Of a DNA stretch of 64,000 bases, positions 47,078-58,323 are shown piece by piece; the stretch's first letter is position 1; every line of letters starts with the position of its first letter. The stretch is from Dolomitihabitans soli (lineage in GTDB: Bacteria; Actinomycetota; Actinomycetes; Streptosporangiales; Streptosporangiaceae). The stretch lies in the NCBI RefSeq assembly GCF_022213955.1, contig NZ_JAKNTW010000006.1:124001-188000 (forward strand). Direction: 5' to 3'. Below the pieces are notes generated by a model. It saw nothing but the letters and a program-made list of their open reading frames with translations, was not told the origin of the DNA and ran no database searches. A program made the translations under genes and the position numbers.

Positions 47078-48564
47078 GCTTGATCCACAAGAGCGCCGCC
47101 GAACTGGGCTCGCTGATCGGCAGCGGAGAGGTCTCCGCGGTCGAGGTCGCCCAGGCCCATCTCGACCGCATCACCGAGGTCGACGGCAAGCTCCACGCGT
47201 TCCTGCACGTCGGCGCCGAGTCGGCGATCGAGCAGGCCCAGGCGATCGACGACCGGATCGCGGCGGGCGACGACCTCGGCCCGCTGGCCGGCGTCCCCAT
47301 CGCGCACAAGGACGTTTTCACCACCATCGACATGCCGACCACGGCCGGCTCGAAGATCCTCCAGGGGTGGCGCCCGCCGTACGACGCGACGGTGACCCGC
47401 CGGCTGCGCGCGGCCGGGCTGGTGATCCTCGGCAAGACCAACCTCGACGAGTTCGCGATGGGCTCCTCCACGGAGAACTCGGCGTACGGCGTGACGCGCA
47501 ACCCGTGGGATCTGAGCCGGGTCCCCGGCGGTTCCTCGGGCGGGTCCAGCGCCGCGGTCGCCGGATACGCCGCGCCGCTGTCCACCGGCACCGACACGGG
47601 CGGCTCCATCCGTCAGCCGGCTTCCGTCACCGGCATCGTCGGCATGAAGCCCACCTACGGCGGTTCGTCGCGGTACGGGCTGATCGCCTTCGCCTCCTCC
47701 CTCGACACGCCGGGCCCGTTCGCCCGCAACGTGCTCGACGCGGCGCTGCTGCACGAGGCGTTCTCCGGACACGACCCGATGGACTCCACCTCGATCGACG
47801 CTCCCGTTCCCGGAGTCGTCGAGGCGGCCAGGCAGGGTGACGTGGCGGGGCTGCGGATCGGCGTGGTCAAGGAGTTCGCGGGCGAGGGCTACCAGCCGGG
47901 AGTACTGGCCCGGTTCCAGGAGTCGGTCGAACTGCTCGAATCCCTCGGTGCCAAGATCGTAGAGGTCTCCTGCCCGTCGTTCACCACCGCCCTCCCGGCG
48001 TACTACCTGATCGCGCCCTCGGAGTGCTCCTCCAACCTGGCCCGCTTCGACGCGATGCGGTACGGCCTGCGCGTCGGCGACGACGGCACCCGCAGCGCCG
48101 AGGAGGTCATGGCGCTCACCCGGGCCGCCGGTTTCGGCCCCGAGGTCAAGCGGCGCATCATGCTCGGCACCTACGCCCTGTCGAGCGGCTACTACGACGC
48201 CTACTACGGCCAGGCCCAGAAGGTCCGCACCCTCATCGCGCGCGACTTCGAAGCCGCCTTCCACCAGGTGGACGTGCTGGTCAGCCCGACCACCCCGACC
48301 ACCGCCTTCCCGATCGGCGAGCGCGCCGACGACCCGATCGCGATGTACCTCGCCGACCTGTGCACCATCCCGGCCAACCTCGCGGGCAACGCCGCCATCT
48401 CCGTCCCCTGCGGCCTCGCCGACGAGGACGGCCTCCCGGTCGGCCTGCAGATCATGGCCCCGGTCCTCGGCGACGACCGCTGCTACCGCGTCGGCGCCGC
48501 CGTCGAGCGGGCCCTGGAAGAGCGCTGGGGCGGCGGCCTGCTGTCCAAGGCGCCCACGTTGTAA
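47074..48564 (+). CDS. gatA: Asp-tRNA(Asn)/Glu-tRNA(Gln) amidotransferase subunit A
   Basis: Glutaminase/amidase subunit, 496 residues, providing ammonia to make Gln-tRNA(Gln) and Asn-tRNA(Asn). The amidase signature is present: Lys in [20 protein letters not shown], then [15 protein letters not shown] and [20 protein letters not shown] with the Ser-cisSer-Lys set. ATG at 47074 overlaps gatC. Its stop is 22 bases from an inserted ATPase gene rather than from gatB, which is unusual. Confidence 0.97.
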   Translation: MSLIHKSAAELGSLIGSGEVSAVEVAQAHLDRITEVDGKLHAFLHVGAESAIEQAQAIDDRIAAGDDLGPLAGVPIAHKDVFTTIDMPTTAGSKILQGWRPPYDATVTRRLRAAGLVILGKTNLDEFAMGSSTENSAYGVTRNPWDLSRVPGGSSGGSSAAVAGYAAPLSTGTDTGGSIRQPASVTGIVGMKPTYGGSSRYGLIAFASSLDTPGPFARNVLDAALLHEAFSGHDPMDSTSIDAPVPGVVEAARQGDVAGLRIGVVKEFAGEGYQPGVLARFQESVELLESLGAKIVEVSCPSFTTALPAYYLIAPSECSSNLARFDAMRYGLRVGDDGTRSAEEVMALTRAAGFGPEVKRRIMLGTYALSSGYYDAYYGQAQKVRTLIARDFEAAFHQVDVLVSPTTPTTAFPIGERADDPIAMYLADLCTIPANLAGNAAISVPCGLADEDGLPVGLQIMAPVLGDDRCYRVGAAVERALEERWGGGLLSKAPTL

Positions 48565-48586
48565 ACCGAGAGGAGGAAACGGCGGC

Positions 48587-49939
48587 ATGATCACCCGAAT
48601 CGAGATCGACGGCTTCAAGTCCTTCGCGGACTTCAGCATTGATCTGCCGCCGTTCCTCGCGGTCATCGGCACGAACGCCAGCGGCAAGTCCAATCTGTTC
48701 GATGCGTTGCGATTTCTCTCCGCGCACGTGCGTGGGGACGTGTACGACGCGGTCGATGCGGTACGCGGCGATGCTGTGGGTCTGTTCAGGCAGCTCGGAG
48801 ATGGGTCCCGGACCGACAGGATGACTTTCGGCGTCGAGTTGATCGTGGACCCGGACCGGGCGTGGGGCAGATCGGTTCCACCGGATTGGCGGCAGGCGTT
48901 CGGCACCCGGTGGCGCTACGAACTGCAGGTGACCCTTGGCAAGAACGGGCTGAAGTCCGCGGAGTCCTTCGTTCCGATGCCGAGGTCGGAGGATCGGTGG
49001 ACCGGGCTGGCCGAGGCCGATCCTGAATGGGCGGCGAAGTACGTCTCCTATATCGCCGAAGCAGGTCCACAATCCGAGCTTGTCGACGGGCTGCTGGGCG
49101 GCGAAGGCCGTCTGCGTCTCTCCCGAGCGCCTGAAGGTCCTCCCCGGCGGAGTTTTGAGACGGACGCCGAGTCCAGCGAGGACGGGCAACTGCACGACGC
49201 CGTGGTCGCCGCCGTCTATTCGTCCGTCGCCGACATCTCCGCGTTCCAGCTTGAAGATCTCGCTCTGCGTAAGTTGAGTTCCCTGCCTGCGCGTCCCGTT
49301 CTCCAGCCGAACGGAGCCGGGTTGCCCGCATATCTGGACAGCCTTCGTCAGATGAGCGCGACAGAGGAGGATCCAGCGGGGATCCTTGCGGAGATCAGGG
49401 CGGATCTGACCCGGATCGTTCGCGAGGTCATCTCGTTCGACGTCGTCGAGGACGAGGAGCGGCGGGATGTGCGCATCGTCTTCGAAGGGCGCTACACCCC
49501 CCGGTTCGGCGCGGAGGTGGCTTCTGATGGCACACTGCGGGTCCTGGCGCTCTTGAGCGTGCTGAACGATCCGGCGAAGTCGGGACTGCTCGCCATCGAG
49601 GAGCCCGAGAACGGCGTCTTTCCCGAGAGATTGCGGGAGCTGCTCACCACAATGCGCGGACTGGTGACCGATCCGGTCCGGGACGACCCGGGTTGGCCGC
49701 TGAAGCAGGTCCTGGTCACCAGCCACTCGCCTATCGTCCTCGATGCGGTTCCGCGTGCGAACATCGTTTACCTGGAGAACGTGACCCGAATCCAGCAGGA
49801 GGTCGTATCCCGCATCACTCAGGCGCGCCGCCTGGTGGAGGCGGGCCGGCCTAACCGCCTGCCAGAGGAGAAGATCTCCCGGGTGACGGAGAGCGAACTC
49901 GATCGCTTCCGCGCGGGCCGGGAGTTCACTGCCTCATGA
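48587..49939 (+). CDS. RecF/OLD-like AAA ATPase, inserted in the gat operon
   Basis: A 450-residue ABC-class/SMC-like ATPase of the AAA_15/AAA_21 type. ITRIEIDGFKSFADFSIDLP leads to Walker A GTNASGKSN (28-36). The middle is variable; late motifs are ASDGTLRVLALLSVL (signature), LAIEEPENG (Walker B) and VTSHSPIVL (switch His). No nuclease domain of its own is evident. GAGGAGG stands ten bases before the ATG. The stop overlaps the ATG of the next gene by four bases. Codons such as GAT, GTT, TTG and CGT are commoner than in gatA or gatB, in line with acquisition. Paired with a TOPRIM-like partner, it resembles two-gene phage defence systems. Confidence 0.9.
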   Translation: MITRIEIDGFKSFADFSIDLPPFLAVIGTNASGKSNLFDALRFLSAHVRGDVYDAVDAVRGDAVGLFRQLGDGSRTDRMTFGVELIVDPDRAWGRSVPPDWRQAFGTRWRYELQVTLGKNGLKSAESFVPMPRSEDRWTGLAEADPEWAAKYVSYIAEAGPQSELVDGLLGGEGRLRLSRAPEGPPRRSFETDAESSEDGQLHDAVVAAVYSSVADISAFQLEDLALRKLSSLPARPVLQPNGAGLPAYLDSLRQMSATEEDPAGILAEIRADLTRIVREVISFDVVEDEERRDVRIVFEGRYTPRFGAEVASDGTLRVLALLSVLNDPAKSGLLAIEEPENGVFPERLRELLTTMRGLVTDPVRDDPGWPLKQVLVTSHSPIVLDAVPRANIVYLENVTRIQQEVVSRITQARRLVEAGRPNRLPEEKISRVTESELDRFRAGREFTAS

Positions 49940-50589
49940 GATGCCTGCAATCGGTCATCATCTGCGAGGGGCCCTCGGATGAATGGTTCCTCCCCGTGCT
50001 GCTACAGCGGGCGATGGACCTACTCTGCCTGGAGACCTTTCCCGGAGATGTCGACGTCAGAGATGTCCGGGTGCTGGCTGCCGACCACCAGCGGCCGGAG
50101 GCTCTCGCCGCTACGGCGACGCGTGAACATGGCGCGTTCGACGTGTTGTTCTACCACCATGACGGGTTTCCCAGCAGGACGGCCGCGGACAAGATCGAGG
50201 CTGTGCGTCAGGCGCTGAGCCTCGTGGGGGTCAGGGAGGCGTTTGTCCCTGTTGTTCCGGTGATGGAGACCGAAGCGTGGATCCTCGCCGACCCCGAAAC
50301 CCTGGCGATGGTGCTCTCCGTTCCGGTCGAGAAGGTCAGGGCGTTACTCCCGGCGCAGCCGAAGCTGGTAGAGCGCAGGTCCGAACCCAAAGAACTGTTG
50401 CGGCTGGTGATGCGCACCCTCGTACGGCGTCACCGGCGTGCCAGGCCGGACGGTCACGATGTCGAACGTTATTTCAGCGAACTCGCGGAGAACGTCAACA
50501 TAGGTCTGTTGCGGGAGGTGCCCGCGTTCGCTGAATGGTGGAGGGCGATGACGCAGGCCATGGAACGGCTCGGCTTCCGGCATGGGTGA
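49936..50589 (+). CDS. DUF4276 family protein, TOPRIM-like partner of the ATPase
   Basis: A 217-residue protein. LQSVIICEGPSDEWFLPVLLQ gives the Glu of a TOPRIM-like strand-loop (EGxxD), DVLFYHHDGFPSR gives an acidic pair in the next strand, and VVPVMETEAWILADPETLA a third acidic cluster, the usual pattern of DUF4276. TOPRIM-type proteins of this class are suspected nucleases. The reading overlaps the ATPase stop by four bases, so the two are made together. It ends 69 bases before gatB. The assignment to DUF4276 is from memory of the motif; nuclease activity is inference. Confidence 0.82.
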   Translation: MRCLQSVIICEGPSDEWFLPVLLQRAMDLLCLETFPGDVDVRDVRVLAADHQRPEALAATATREHGAFDVLFYHHDGFPSRTAADKIEAVRQALSLVGVREAFVPVVPVMETEAWILADPETLAMVLSVPVEKVRALLPAQPKLVERRSEPKELLRLVMRTLVRRHRRARPDGHDVERYFSELAENVNIGLLREVPAFAEWWRAMTQAMERLGFRHG

Positions 50590-50657
50590 TCCCTTCGCCG
50601 TAGTGGGAGCTTGCTCTGCTGATACTTATAGACACATGAGAAGTGGTGAGATATCTG

Positions 50658-52163
50658 ATGAGCACTGAGACGCTCATGCCGTATGACGAGGCGCTGGAGC
50701 GCTTTGAGCCGGTGCTGGGGCTGGAGACGCACGTCGAGCTGGGGACCGCGTCGAAGATGTTCTGCGGTTGCCCGACGGGGTTCGGGGCGGCGGCGAACAC
50801 TCAGGTGTGCCCGGTCTGCCTGGCGTTGCCGGGGTCGTTGCCGGTGGCCAACGAGATGGCGATCGAGTCGACGATCCGGATCGGGCTGGCGCTCAACTGC
50901 TCGATCGCCTCGTGGTGCCGGTTCGCCCGGAAGAACTACTTCTATCCGGACATGCCGAAGAACTACCAGATCAGCCAGTATGACGAGCCGCTGTGCGTGG
51001 ACGGCTACCTCGACATCGAGATCGAGGGGAAGACGGTCAGGATCGGCATCGAGCGGGTCCACCTGGAGGAGGACACCGGCAAGTCCACGCACGTGGGCGG
51101 CGCGACCGGGCGTATCCAGGGAGCCGACTACTCGATCGTCGACTACAACCGGGCGGGGATCCCGCTGGTGGAGATCGTCACCAGGCCGGTCGAGGGCACC
51201 GACAGGCTCGCGCCCGAGATCGCCAAGGCGTACGCCACGGAGCTGCGTGAGGTCATGCGCTCCCTGGGAGTCTCCGATGTGCGCATGGAGGAGGGCTCCA
51301 TGCGGTGCGACGTGAACGTCTCGCTGATGCCGCGCGGCACGACCGAGTGGGGCACCCGTACCGAGACCAAGAACGTCAACTCGCTGCGTTCGATCGAGCG
51401 ATCCGTGCGGCACGAGATCGAGCGGCAGGCCGCGATCCTCGCCGACGGCGGCCGGATCATCCAGGAGACCCGCCACTTCCACGAGGACACCGGGACCACC
51501 ACCGCGGGACGGTCGAAGGAGGAGGCGCAGGACTACCGCTACTTCCCCGAGCCCGACCTCGTGCCGATCGCGCCGGACCCGGCGTGGGTGGCGAAGCTGA
51601 AGGCGGAGCTTCCCGAGCTGCCCGGCGCCAGGCGCAGCCGGCTGCAGCGCGAGTGGGGCGTGTCCGACCTCGACATGGCCGCGATGCACAACGCCGACGC
51701 GGTCGATCTCGTCGAGGCCACGGTGGCGGCCGGCGCGCCGCCCGCCGACGCGCGCAAGTGGTGGATGGGCGAGCTGGCCCGCCGCGCCAACGAGTCGGGT
51801 ACGGCTCTCGCCGCGCTGCCGATCACGCCCGACCAGATCGCCAGGGTGTGCGCGATGGTCGCCGGCGGCGCGCTGAACGACAAGCTGGCCCGCCAGGTGC
51901 TGGAGGGCGTGCTCGAAGGCGAGGGCTCTCCCGACGAGGTCGTCTCGGCGCGCGGCCTGCAGATCGTGAACGACCAGGGTGAGCTGTCGGCGATCATCGA
52001 ACAGGTGCTGGCCGACAACTCGGACGCCGCGGACAAGGTACGCGGTGGCAAGATCGCCGCTGTCGGCGCCCTCGTCGGCGGCGTCATGAAGGCCAGCCGC
52101 GGCAAGGCCGACGCCGGCCGCGCCCGCGAGCTCATCCTGCAGAAGCTGGGCGTCTCCGAGTAA
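50658..52163 (+). CDS. gatB: Asp-tRNA(Asn)/Glu-tRNA(Gln) amidotransferase subunit B
   Basis: The tRNA-binding, kinase-like subunit, 501 residues. [39 protein letters not shown] and [12 protein letters not shown] are the catalytic-domain markers; [11 protein letters not shown] and a C-terminal YqeY-like domain follow. The ATG at 50658 gives the normal N-terminus; 50643 is the alternative. The ribosome site is weak (GTGGTGAG), perhaps because insertion of the ATPase pair moved it away from gatA. The last codons, GGC GTC TCC GAG TAA, seed the repeats that follow. Confidence 0.97.
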   Translation: MSTETLMPYDEALERFEPVLGLETHVELGTASKMFCGCPTGFGAAANTQVCPVCLALPGSLPVANEMAIESTIRIGLALNCSIASWCRFARKNYFYPDMPKNYQISQYDEPLCVDGYLDIEIEGKTVRIGIERVHLEEDTGKSTHVGGATGRIQGADYSIVDYNRAGIPLVEIVTRPVEGTDRLAPEIAKAYATELREVMRSLGVSDVRMEEGSMRCDVNVSLMPRGTTEWGTRTETKNVNSLRSIERSVRHEIERQAAILADGGRIIQETRHFHEDTGTTTAGRSKEEAQDYRYFPEPDLVPIAPDPAWVAKLKAELPELPGARRSRLQREWGVSDLDMAAMHNADAVDLVEATVAAGAPPADARKWWMGELARRANESGTALAALPITPDQIARVCAMVAGGALNDKLARQVLEGVLEGEGSPDEVVSARGLQIVNDQGELSAIIEQVLADNSDAADKVRGGKIAAVGALVGGVMKASRGKADAGRARELILQKLGVSE

Positions 52164-52440
52164 CCGAGAGGCCATCCCGGCTCTTACCGGCCGCGCCCGC
52201 GGGTGGCGTCTCCAAGTAACCGAGACGCCACCGGGCCCGTCCGCAGGTGGCGTCTCTGAGTAACCGAGAGGCCATCCCGGCTCTTACCGGCCGCGCCCGC
52301 GGGTGGCGTCTCCGAGCAACTGAGACGCCACCCGGCCCGTCCGCAGGTGGCGTCTCTGAGTAACCGAGGCGCCACCCCGGTTCGTACCGGTCGGCCGTGC
52401 CCGGTTGGCGTCTTCGAGTAACCAGAGACGCCGACCCCGG
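52149..52440. repeat. Hairpin-forming tandem repeats copied from the gatB 3' end
   Basis: The end of gatB (GGCGTCTCCGAGTAACCGAG, from 52149) is repeated with small changes at 52205, 52249, 52305, 52349 and about 52407. The larger period is exactly 100 bases (52149/52249 and 52202/52302). Several copies form strong hairpins: GGTGGCGTCTC at 52202-52212 pairs with GAGACGCCACC at 52222-52232 around a nine-base loop, and 52302-52312 pairs with 52322-52332. They probably act as a row of terminators between gatB and the converging tctA. Confidence 0.85.
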
Positions 52441-52477
52441 CCCATATCCGGTCGCGTCCGCGGGGTCGCCTGCCTCT

Positions 52478-52512
52478 CGGGCGCGGATCCGGCGAGCTCG
52501 GATCCGCGCCCG
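52478..52512. terminator. Hairpin between converging gatB and tctA
   Basis: CGGGCGCGGATCC (52478-52490) and GGATCCGCGCCCG (52500-52512) give a perfect 13-bp stem with a nine-base loop, 26 bases past the tctA stop. Confidence 0.75.
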
Positions 52513-52537
52513 TCTGGTCACCTGGGCGGGCTCGGGC

Positions 52538-54046
<1,509 letters not shown>

Positions 54047-54841
54047 CTAGAGCACCCCCGAGAGCAGGCCGCCCGGCAGCGTCACGCCCAGGCCCCAGAC
54101 GAACCCGGCGTAGGTGCAGAACGCCAGCACGACGGCGATCAGTGCGGCCCTGAGCCGGTGGGTCGCGCCGAGCACGGTCGACAGGCCGAAGAAGAGCAGG
54201 GCTCCCGCGATGATCCAGCCGAGCACTTCGAGGACGGCGGTGAAGCCCAGGAAGATCACGCTGACCAGGGCGACGCTGCGGAGGTCCGCGGGGATGCGGA
54301 GGTCGATGTCCTCGCTTTGCTCCGGGTCGCCGCGGCCGCCCCGTAGGACGTCGATCACGTAGCAGACGCCGATGAGGATGAGGGCGCAGCCGACCAGGAT
54401 CGGGAAGAACCTGGGGCCCAGGCCGAGGGTGGATGCGGCGGTGGTGACGTCCGCCGTGCCGGCCAGCACGAAGACGCCCAGGACCAGCACGGTCAGCGCC
54501 AGGGCCAGCTCGGGCTTCCACCGGCGGCCCTTGTCCCCGGCCGGGCCGGCGGGCCGGTCGCCATCGTCCGGAGGGTCGTCCGGAGGAGGGGGGTGTTCTC
54601 CTGCCGGTGGGTTCTCGCCCGATGGTCCTCCGGTGGGTGGTGGCGAGCCGGTGGGTGGTGGCGAGCTGGTGGGTGGTGGCGAGCTGGTGGGTGGTGGCGA
54701 GCCGGGGGTTGGGGGGTGGTTGCCGGTGGGCGGGTTCTCCGCTGGTGGTCCGCCGGGGGCTTGCGCGGTGTCCACGGACGGGGGGAGCGGGGGTTCGTCG
54801 GTGGGTGGCGGATCGTGGGATGGCGGGAGACTGGGAGGCAT
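54047..54841 (-). CDS. tctB: Tripartite tricarboxylate transporter, small subunit TctB, with Pro-rich N-terminal extension
   Basis: A 264-residue protein with four membrane helices in residues about 105-264 (LALALTVLVLGVFVLAG, FFPILVGCALILIGVCYVID, VALVSVIFLGFTAVLEVLGW and the last pair), the TctB core. Unusually, about 100 residues precede it, nearly all Pro, Ser, Gly and Thr, with the repeat PPPTSS / PPPTGS at about 45-70 coded by short DNA repeats at 54640-54710. Normal TctB proteins are about 150-180 residues. The ATG at 54841 overlaps the tctC stop. Confidence 0.88.
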   Translation of the reverse strand: MPPSLPPSHDPPPTDEPPLPPSVDTAQAPGGPPAENPPTGNHPPTPGSPPPTSSPPPTSSPPPTGSPPPTGGPSGENPPAGEHPPPPDDPPDDGDRPAGPAGDKGRRWKPELALALTVLVLGVFVLAGTADVTTAASTLGLGPRFFPILVGCALILIGVCYVIDVLRGGRGDPEQSEDIDLRIPADLRSVALVSVIFLGFTAVLEVLGWIIAGALLFFGLSTVLGATHRLRAALIAVVLAFCTYAGFVWGLGVTLPGGLLSGVL

Positions 54842-55812
54842 CAGGAGACGAGGCCCATCTCGGCGATGATGGCCTTGATACGGGTCTGCTCGGCCGCGAG
54901 GTAGTCGGTGAACTGCTGGCCGGTCTGGAAGGAGTCGACCCAGCCGTTCTTCTTGACGGCGTCCTGCCAGGCGGCGGAGCCGTGCATCTTGGTCACCAGG
55001 TCGGTGAGGGACTTCCGGTCGGCGTCGCTGAGGCCGCCGGGGGCGACGAAGCCGCGCCAGTTGGCGAGTTCGACGTCGAGGCCGCCCTCCTTGAGGGTCG
55101 GGGAGTCGATGGAGTCGAGGCGGGACGGCGCGGTCACGCCGAGCGCGCGCAGTTTGCCGGACTTGACGTGCTCGGCGAACTCGCCGATGCCCGACACGCC
55201 GGCCGCGACCTTGTTGCCCAGCAGGGCGTTGAGCGCCTCCCCGCCGCCGGAGTGCGCGATGTAGTTGACCTGCTTGGGGTCGATGCCCGCGGCCTTGGCC
55301 ATCAGCCCGGCCACGATGTGGTCGGTGCCTCCCGCGGAACCCCCGGCGATCGCGATCTTGGCGGGATCGGCCTTCCACGCGGTCACCAGGTCGGCCAGCG
55401 TCTTGTGCGGCGAGTCGGCCGGGACCACGACGATCTCGTACTCCTCGGTCAGCTTCGCGATGGGCGTGGTCTCGGCCAAGGTGATCTTGGACTTGTTCTG
55501 CTCCACCGCGCCGACCATGACGAGGCCCATGGTCATCAGCAGCCTGCCGTTGCCCTTCTCGCCGGCGAGCTGCGCCAGGCCGATCGTCCCGCCCGCGCCG
55601 GGGACGTTGAACACCTCCACCTTCTGGGCGGGGTCGGCCGACTTCAGGGCCTGCTCCGCCGTACGGGAGGTCTGGTCCCAGCCGCCGCCGGGTGCGGCGG
55701 GGGCCATGATGCGCAGCGCGGTGGTGCCGGAACCGGAACCGGAACCGTTGCCGCAGGCCGAAACGGTGAGGACCGCGACCGCGAGGACGGCGGCGAGTCT
55801 CGAAAGGCGCAT
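54841..55812 (-). CDS. tctC: Tripartite tricarboxylate transporter substrate-binding lipoprotein TctC
   Basis: A 323-residue extracytoplasmic binding protein (Bug family). The start is the ATG at 55812 with GGAG six bases upstream; the longer frame (to 55929) is not used. [20 protein letters not shown] is a lipoprotein signal with Cys20. [19 protein letters not shown] and [18 protein letters not shown] are Bug-fold signatures. It delivers a di- or tricarboxylate to TctAB. The divergent CitA/CitB pair is the likely regulator. Confidence 0.94.
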   Translation of the reverse strand: MRLSRLAAVLAVAVLTVSACGNGSGSGSGTTALRIMAPAAPGGGWDQTSRTAEQALKSADPAQKVEVFNVPGAGGTIGLAQLAGEKGNGRLLMTMGLVMVGAVEQNKSKITLAETTPIAKLTEEYEIVVVPADSPHKTLADLVTAWKADPAKIAIAGGSAGGTDHIVAGLMAKAAGIDPKQVNYIAHSGGGEALNALLGNKVAAGVSGIGEFAEHVKSGKLRALGVTAPSRLDSIDSPTLKEGGLDVELANWRGFVAPGGLSDADRKSLTDLVTKMHGSAAWQDAVKKNGWVDSFQTGQQFTDYLAAEQTRIKAIIAEMGLVS

Positions 55813-55983
55813 GGTCGCTCCAACGAACAAGATATGGGTGTGGTGAGGATGGTGAACGCCGCGCGTCACCCTGTCGATGCTTTGTGTGTTTGCCGTCGTA
55901 TTGGTGGTATTGGTCACGCCTGCCGTCACCCGCCCAGGCCCGCCGCGACCCTGCTGTGACCTGCGGCTGGTTACGTAGAGGTC

Positions 55984-57570
55984 GTGCGACGTGTGCTGAA
56001 CGCTTCACTCGGCACCCAGCTGTTCGTGCTCCAGATGGTGATCGTGTTCCTCACCCTCGCGGGCACCGCGGCCGTCTGGGTGCAGCACACCCGGGCGCAG
56101 CTCGACCACCAGTACCAACAGCGGGCGCTGGCCATCGCCGAGTCGGTGTCGGGCCTGCCCGCGGTGCGCGCGGCCTTCGCCTCGCCGCGCCCGGAACTGG
56201 CCCTGCAGCCGATCGCGGCGGGCGTCCAGCGGGCCACCGGCGCCGACTACGTGGTGATCGCCAACCGGAGCCAGATCCGCTACGCCCACCCGAACACCTC
56301 GCTGATCGGCAAGCGGCTGTCGACGGACGGCTCGCAGGTGCTCTCGACGGGCAGGAGATGGACCGGCATCGAGACCGGCACCCTCGGCACGTCGGTGCGC
56401 GGCAAGGCGCCGATCTTCGACACGGCGGGCAACGTCATCGGGCTGACCTCGGTGGGTGTGCTGCAGGACACCGTCGCCGACCAGCTCGGGGCCGCGTTGC
56501 CGCCGCTGGTGTGGACCGTGCTCGCCGTACTGCTCGCGGGTTCGGCGGGGGCGGCCCTGATCGCCCAGCGGGTGCGCCGCCAGACGTTCGGGCTGGAACC
56601 CGGTGAGATCGCCGGTCTGCTGGAGCAGCGGGAGGGCGTGCTGCACGGGGTCAAGGAGGGGGTGCTCGCGCTCGACCTGGCCCACCGGGTGACCCTGGTC
56701 AACGACGCGGCGCGTGACCTGCTCGGGCTGCCGGGCGACCCGGTGGGCCGCTCGCTGTCCGAGATCGAGGTGTCCAGCCGGATCCGCGACGTGCTCGGCG
56801 GCGACGATCCGGGCGAGGACCGCATCGTGCTGCGCCGCGGCCGTGTGCTGGTGCTCAACCGCACGCAGGTGGCGGTCCGCGGCCAGCACCGCGGCTGGGT
56901 CGTGACGCTGCGCGACAGGACCGAGCTGGTACGGCTGGCGCAGGAGCTGGACCAGGCCAGCAGCACGACCGAGGCGCTGCGTGCCCAGGCGCACGAGTTC
57001 GCCAACCGGATGCACACCGTGGTCGGGCTGCTGGAGCTCGGCGAGCACGAGGCGGCCGTCGGCTACATCACCCGGACCACCCAGGCGTACAGCGACCACG
57101 CCTCCGGCATCCGCGAGCGGGTGGCCGATCCCACGCTCGCCGCGCTGCTGCTGGCCAAGTCCGCGGAGGCGGCGGAGCGGGGCGCGTCGCTGGTGGTCGC
57201 CGCCGACTCCATGGTGGCGGCGGACGCGATCGGCGACCCGCAGGACGCCGTGCTGGTGGTCGGCAATCTGGTGGCCAACGCGCTCGACGCGCTGGAGGGG
57301 GACGGCGGCACGGTGGAGGTCTCGGTGCGGGCCGACGCGGAGGGGTTGCACGTGCGGGTCAGCGACTCGGGTCCCGGCGTCACGCCCGAACTCGCCGAGG
57401 AGGTGTTCCGCGACGGGTTCACCACCAAGGTCTCGCATGCGGGGCCGCGCGGCCTCGGCCTGGCGCTCACCCGGCAGACGTGTCTGCGGCGCGGCGGCTG
57501 GGTGCGGGTCCACAACGCGGGCGGCGCGGTCTTCACCGCGTTGCTGCCGGTGCCCGGGGTGGTCCGTTGA
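55984..57570 (+). CDS. CitA/DcuS-type sensor histidine kinase
   Basis: A 528-residue membrane kinase. Helix 1 (about 8-30), an extracellular Cache/PAS sensor (about 35-165) and helix 2 (about 172-197) are followed by a cytoplasmic PAS (VLHGVKEGVLALDL, near 220). His337 in AQAHEFANRMHTVVGLLELG is the phospho-acceptor of the citrate/malate kinase class. The ATPase part shows GNLVANALDAL, DSGPGVTPEL and GPRGLGLALTRQ. GTG at 55984 starts it. Divergent from tctCBA, so the sensed ligand is likely the transported carboxylate. Confidence 0.95.
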   Translation: MRRVLNASLGTQLFVLQMVIVFLTLAGTAAVWVQHTRAQLDHQYQQRALAIAESVSGLPAVRAAFASPRPELALQPIAAGVQRATGADYVVIANRSQIRYAHPNTSLIGKRLSTDGSQVLSTGRRWTGIETGTLGTSVRGKAPIFDTAGNVIGLTSVGVLQDTVADQLGAALPPLVWTVLAVLLAGSAGAALIAQRVRRQTFGLEPGEIAGLLEQREGVLHGVKEGVLALDLAHRVTLVNDAARDLLGLPGDPVGRSLSEIEVSSRIRDVLGGDDPGEDRIVLRRGRVLVLNRTQVAVRGQHRGWVVTLRDRTELVRLAQELDQASSTTEALRAQAHEFANRMHTVVGLLELGEHEAAVGYITRTTQAYSDHASGIRERVADPTLAALLLAKSAEAAERGASLVVAADSMVAADAIGDPQDAVLVVGNLVANALDALEGDGGTVEVSVRADAEGLHVRVSDSGPGVTPELAEEVFRDGFTTKVSHAGPRGLGLALTRQTCLRRGGWVRVHNAGGAVFTALLPVPGVVR

Positions 57571-58238
57571 TCCGCGTGCTGGTCGTCGACGACGATTTCA
57601 TGGTGGCCAGGATCCATGCGGGCTATGTCGCGCGGGTCCCCGGCTTCGAGGTGGTCGCCGCCGCCCACAGCGGGCGGTCGGCGGTCGCGGCGGTCGCGGA
57701 GCACGCACCCGAGCTGGTCCTGCTCGACATCTACCTGCCCGACCTGTCGGGGCTCGAAGTGCTGAAGACGCTGCGCGGCGCGGCCCAACCGGTCGACGTC
57801 CTGGTGATCAGCGCCGCCCGTGACGTGGCCACGGTGCGGGCGGCCATGCGCGGCGGCGCGGTCAACTATCTGATCAAGCCGTTCACGTCCGCCGCGCTGA
57901 CCGACAGGCTCGTGCAGTACGCCGACACGCGCAGACAGCTCACCGCCCTCGGCAACCAGGCGGCGCAGGAGGAGGTGGACAGGCTGTTCGGGGCGGTGCG
58001 GGGGGTTACGCCGCCGTTGCCGAAGGGTCTGTCGGCGACCACCTGCGCGCTGGTCGCCGACGCGCTCAGGGACTCGGGCACCGACCTGTCCGCCGCCGAG
58101 ACCGCCGGGCTCACCGGGCTCTCACGGGTGAGCGCACGTCGTTATCTGGAGCACCTCTGCGCATCCGGCCGGGCCGAGCTGCGACCCCGGTACGGCACCG
58201 CCGGACGGCCCGAACACCGATATCGCTGGACGGGTTAG
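57567..58238 (+). CDS. CitB/DcuR-family response regulator
   Basis: A 223-residue regulator; receiver domain (1-120) with VVDDDFM, Asp54 in VLLDIYLPDLSG and KPFTSAAL, then a C-terminal HTH typical of the citrate/malate class (LSAAETAGLTGLSRVSARRYLEHL). The start is TTG at 57567, which overlaps the kinase stop (TTGA); no ATG or GTG lies before the DDD box. It probably activates the divergent tctCBA genes. Confidence 0.93.
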   Translation: MIRVLVVDDDFMVARIHAGYVARVPGFEVVAAAHSGRSAVAAVAEHAPELVLLDIYLPDLSGLEVLKTLRGAAQPVDVLVISAARDVATVRAAMRGGAVNYLIKPFTSAALTDRLVQYADTRRQLTALGNQAAQEEVDRLFGAVRGVTPPLPKGLSATTCALVADALRDSGTDLSAAETAGLTGLSRVSARRYLEHLCASGRAELRPRYGTAGRPEHRYRWTG

Positions 58239-58323
58239 GCAATGTCCACTTTCTGTGACATACAAGGACGTCCGTGCTTTATGGTTTGCGAGAGGTAAGG
58301 CTACGAAGCGAGAGGACGGAGGC

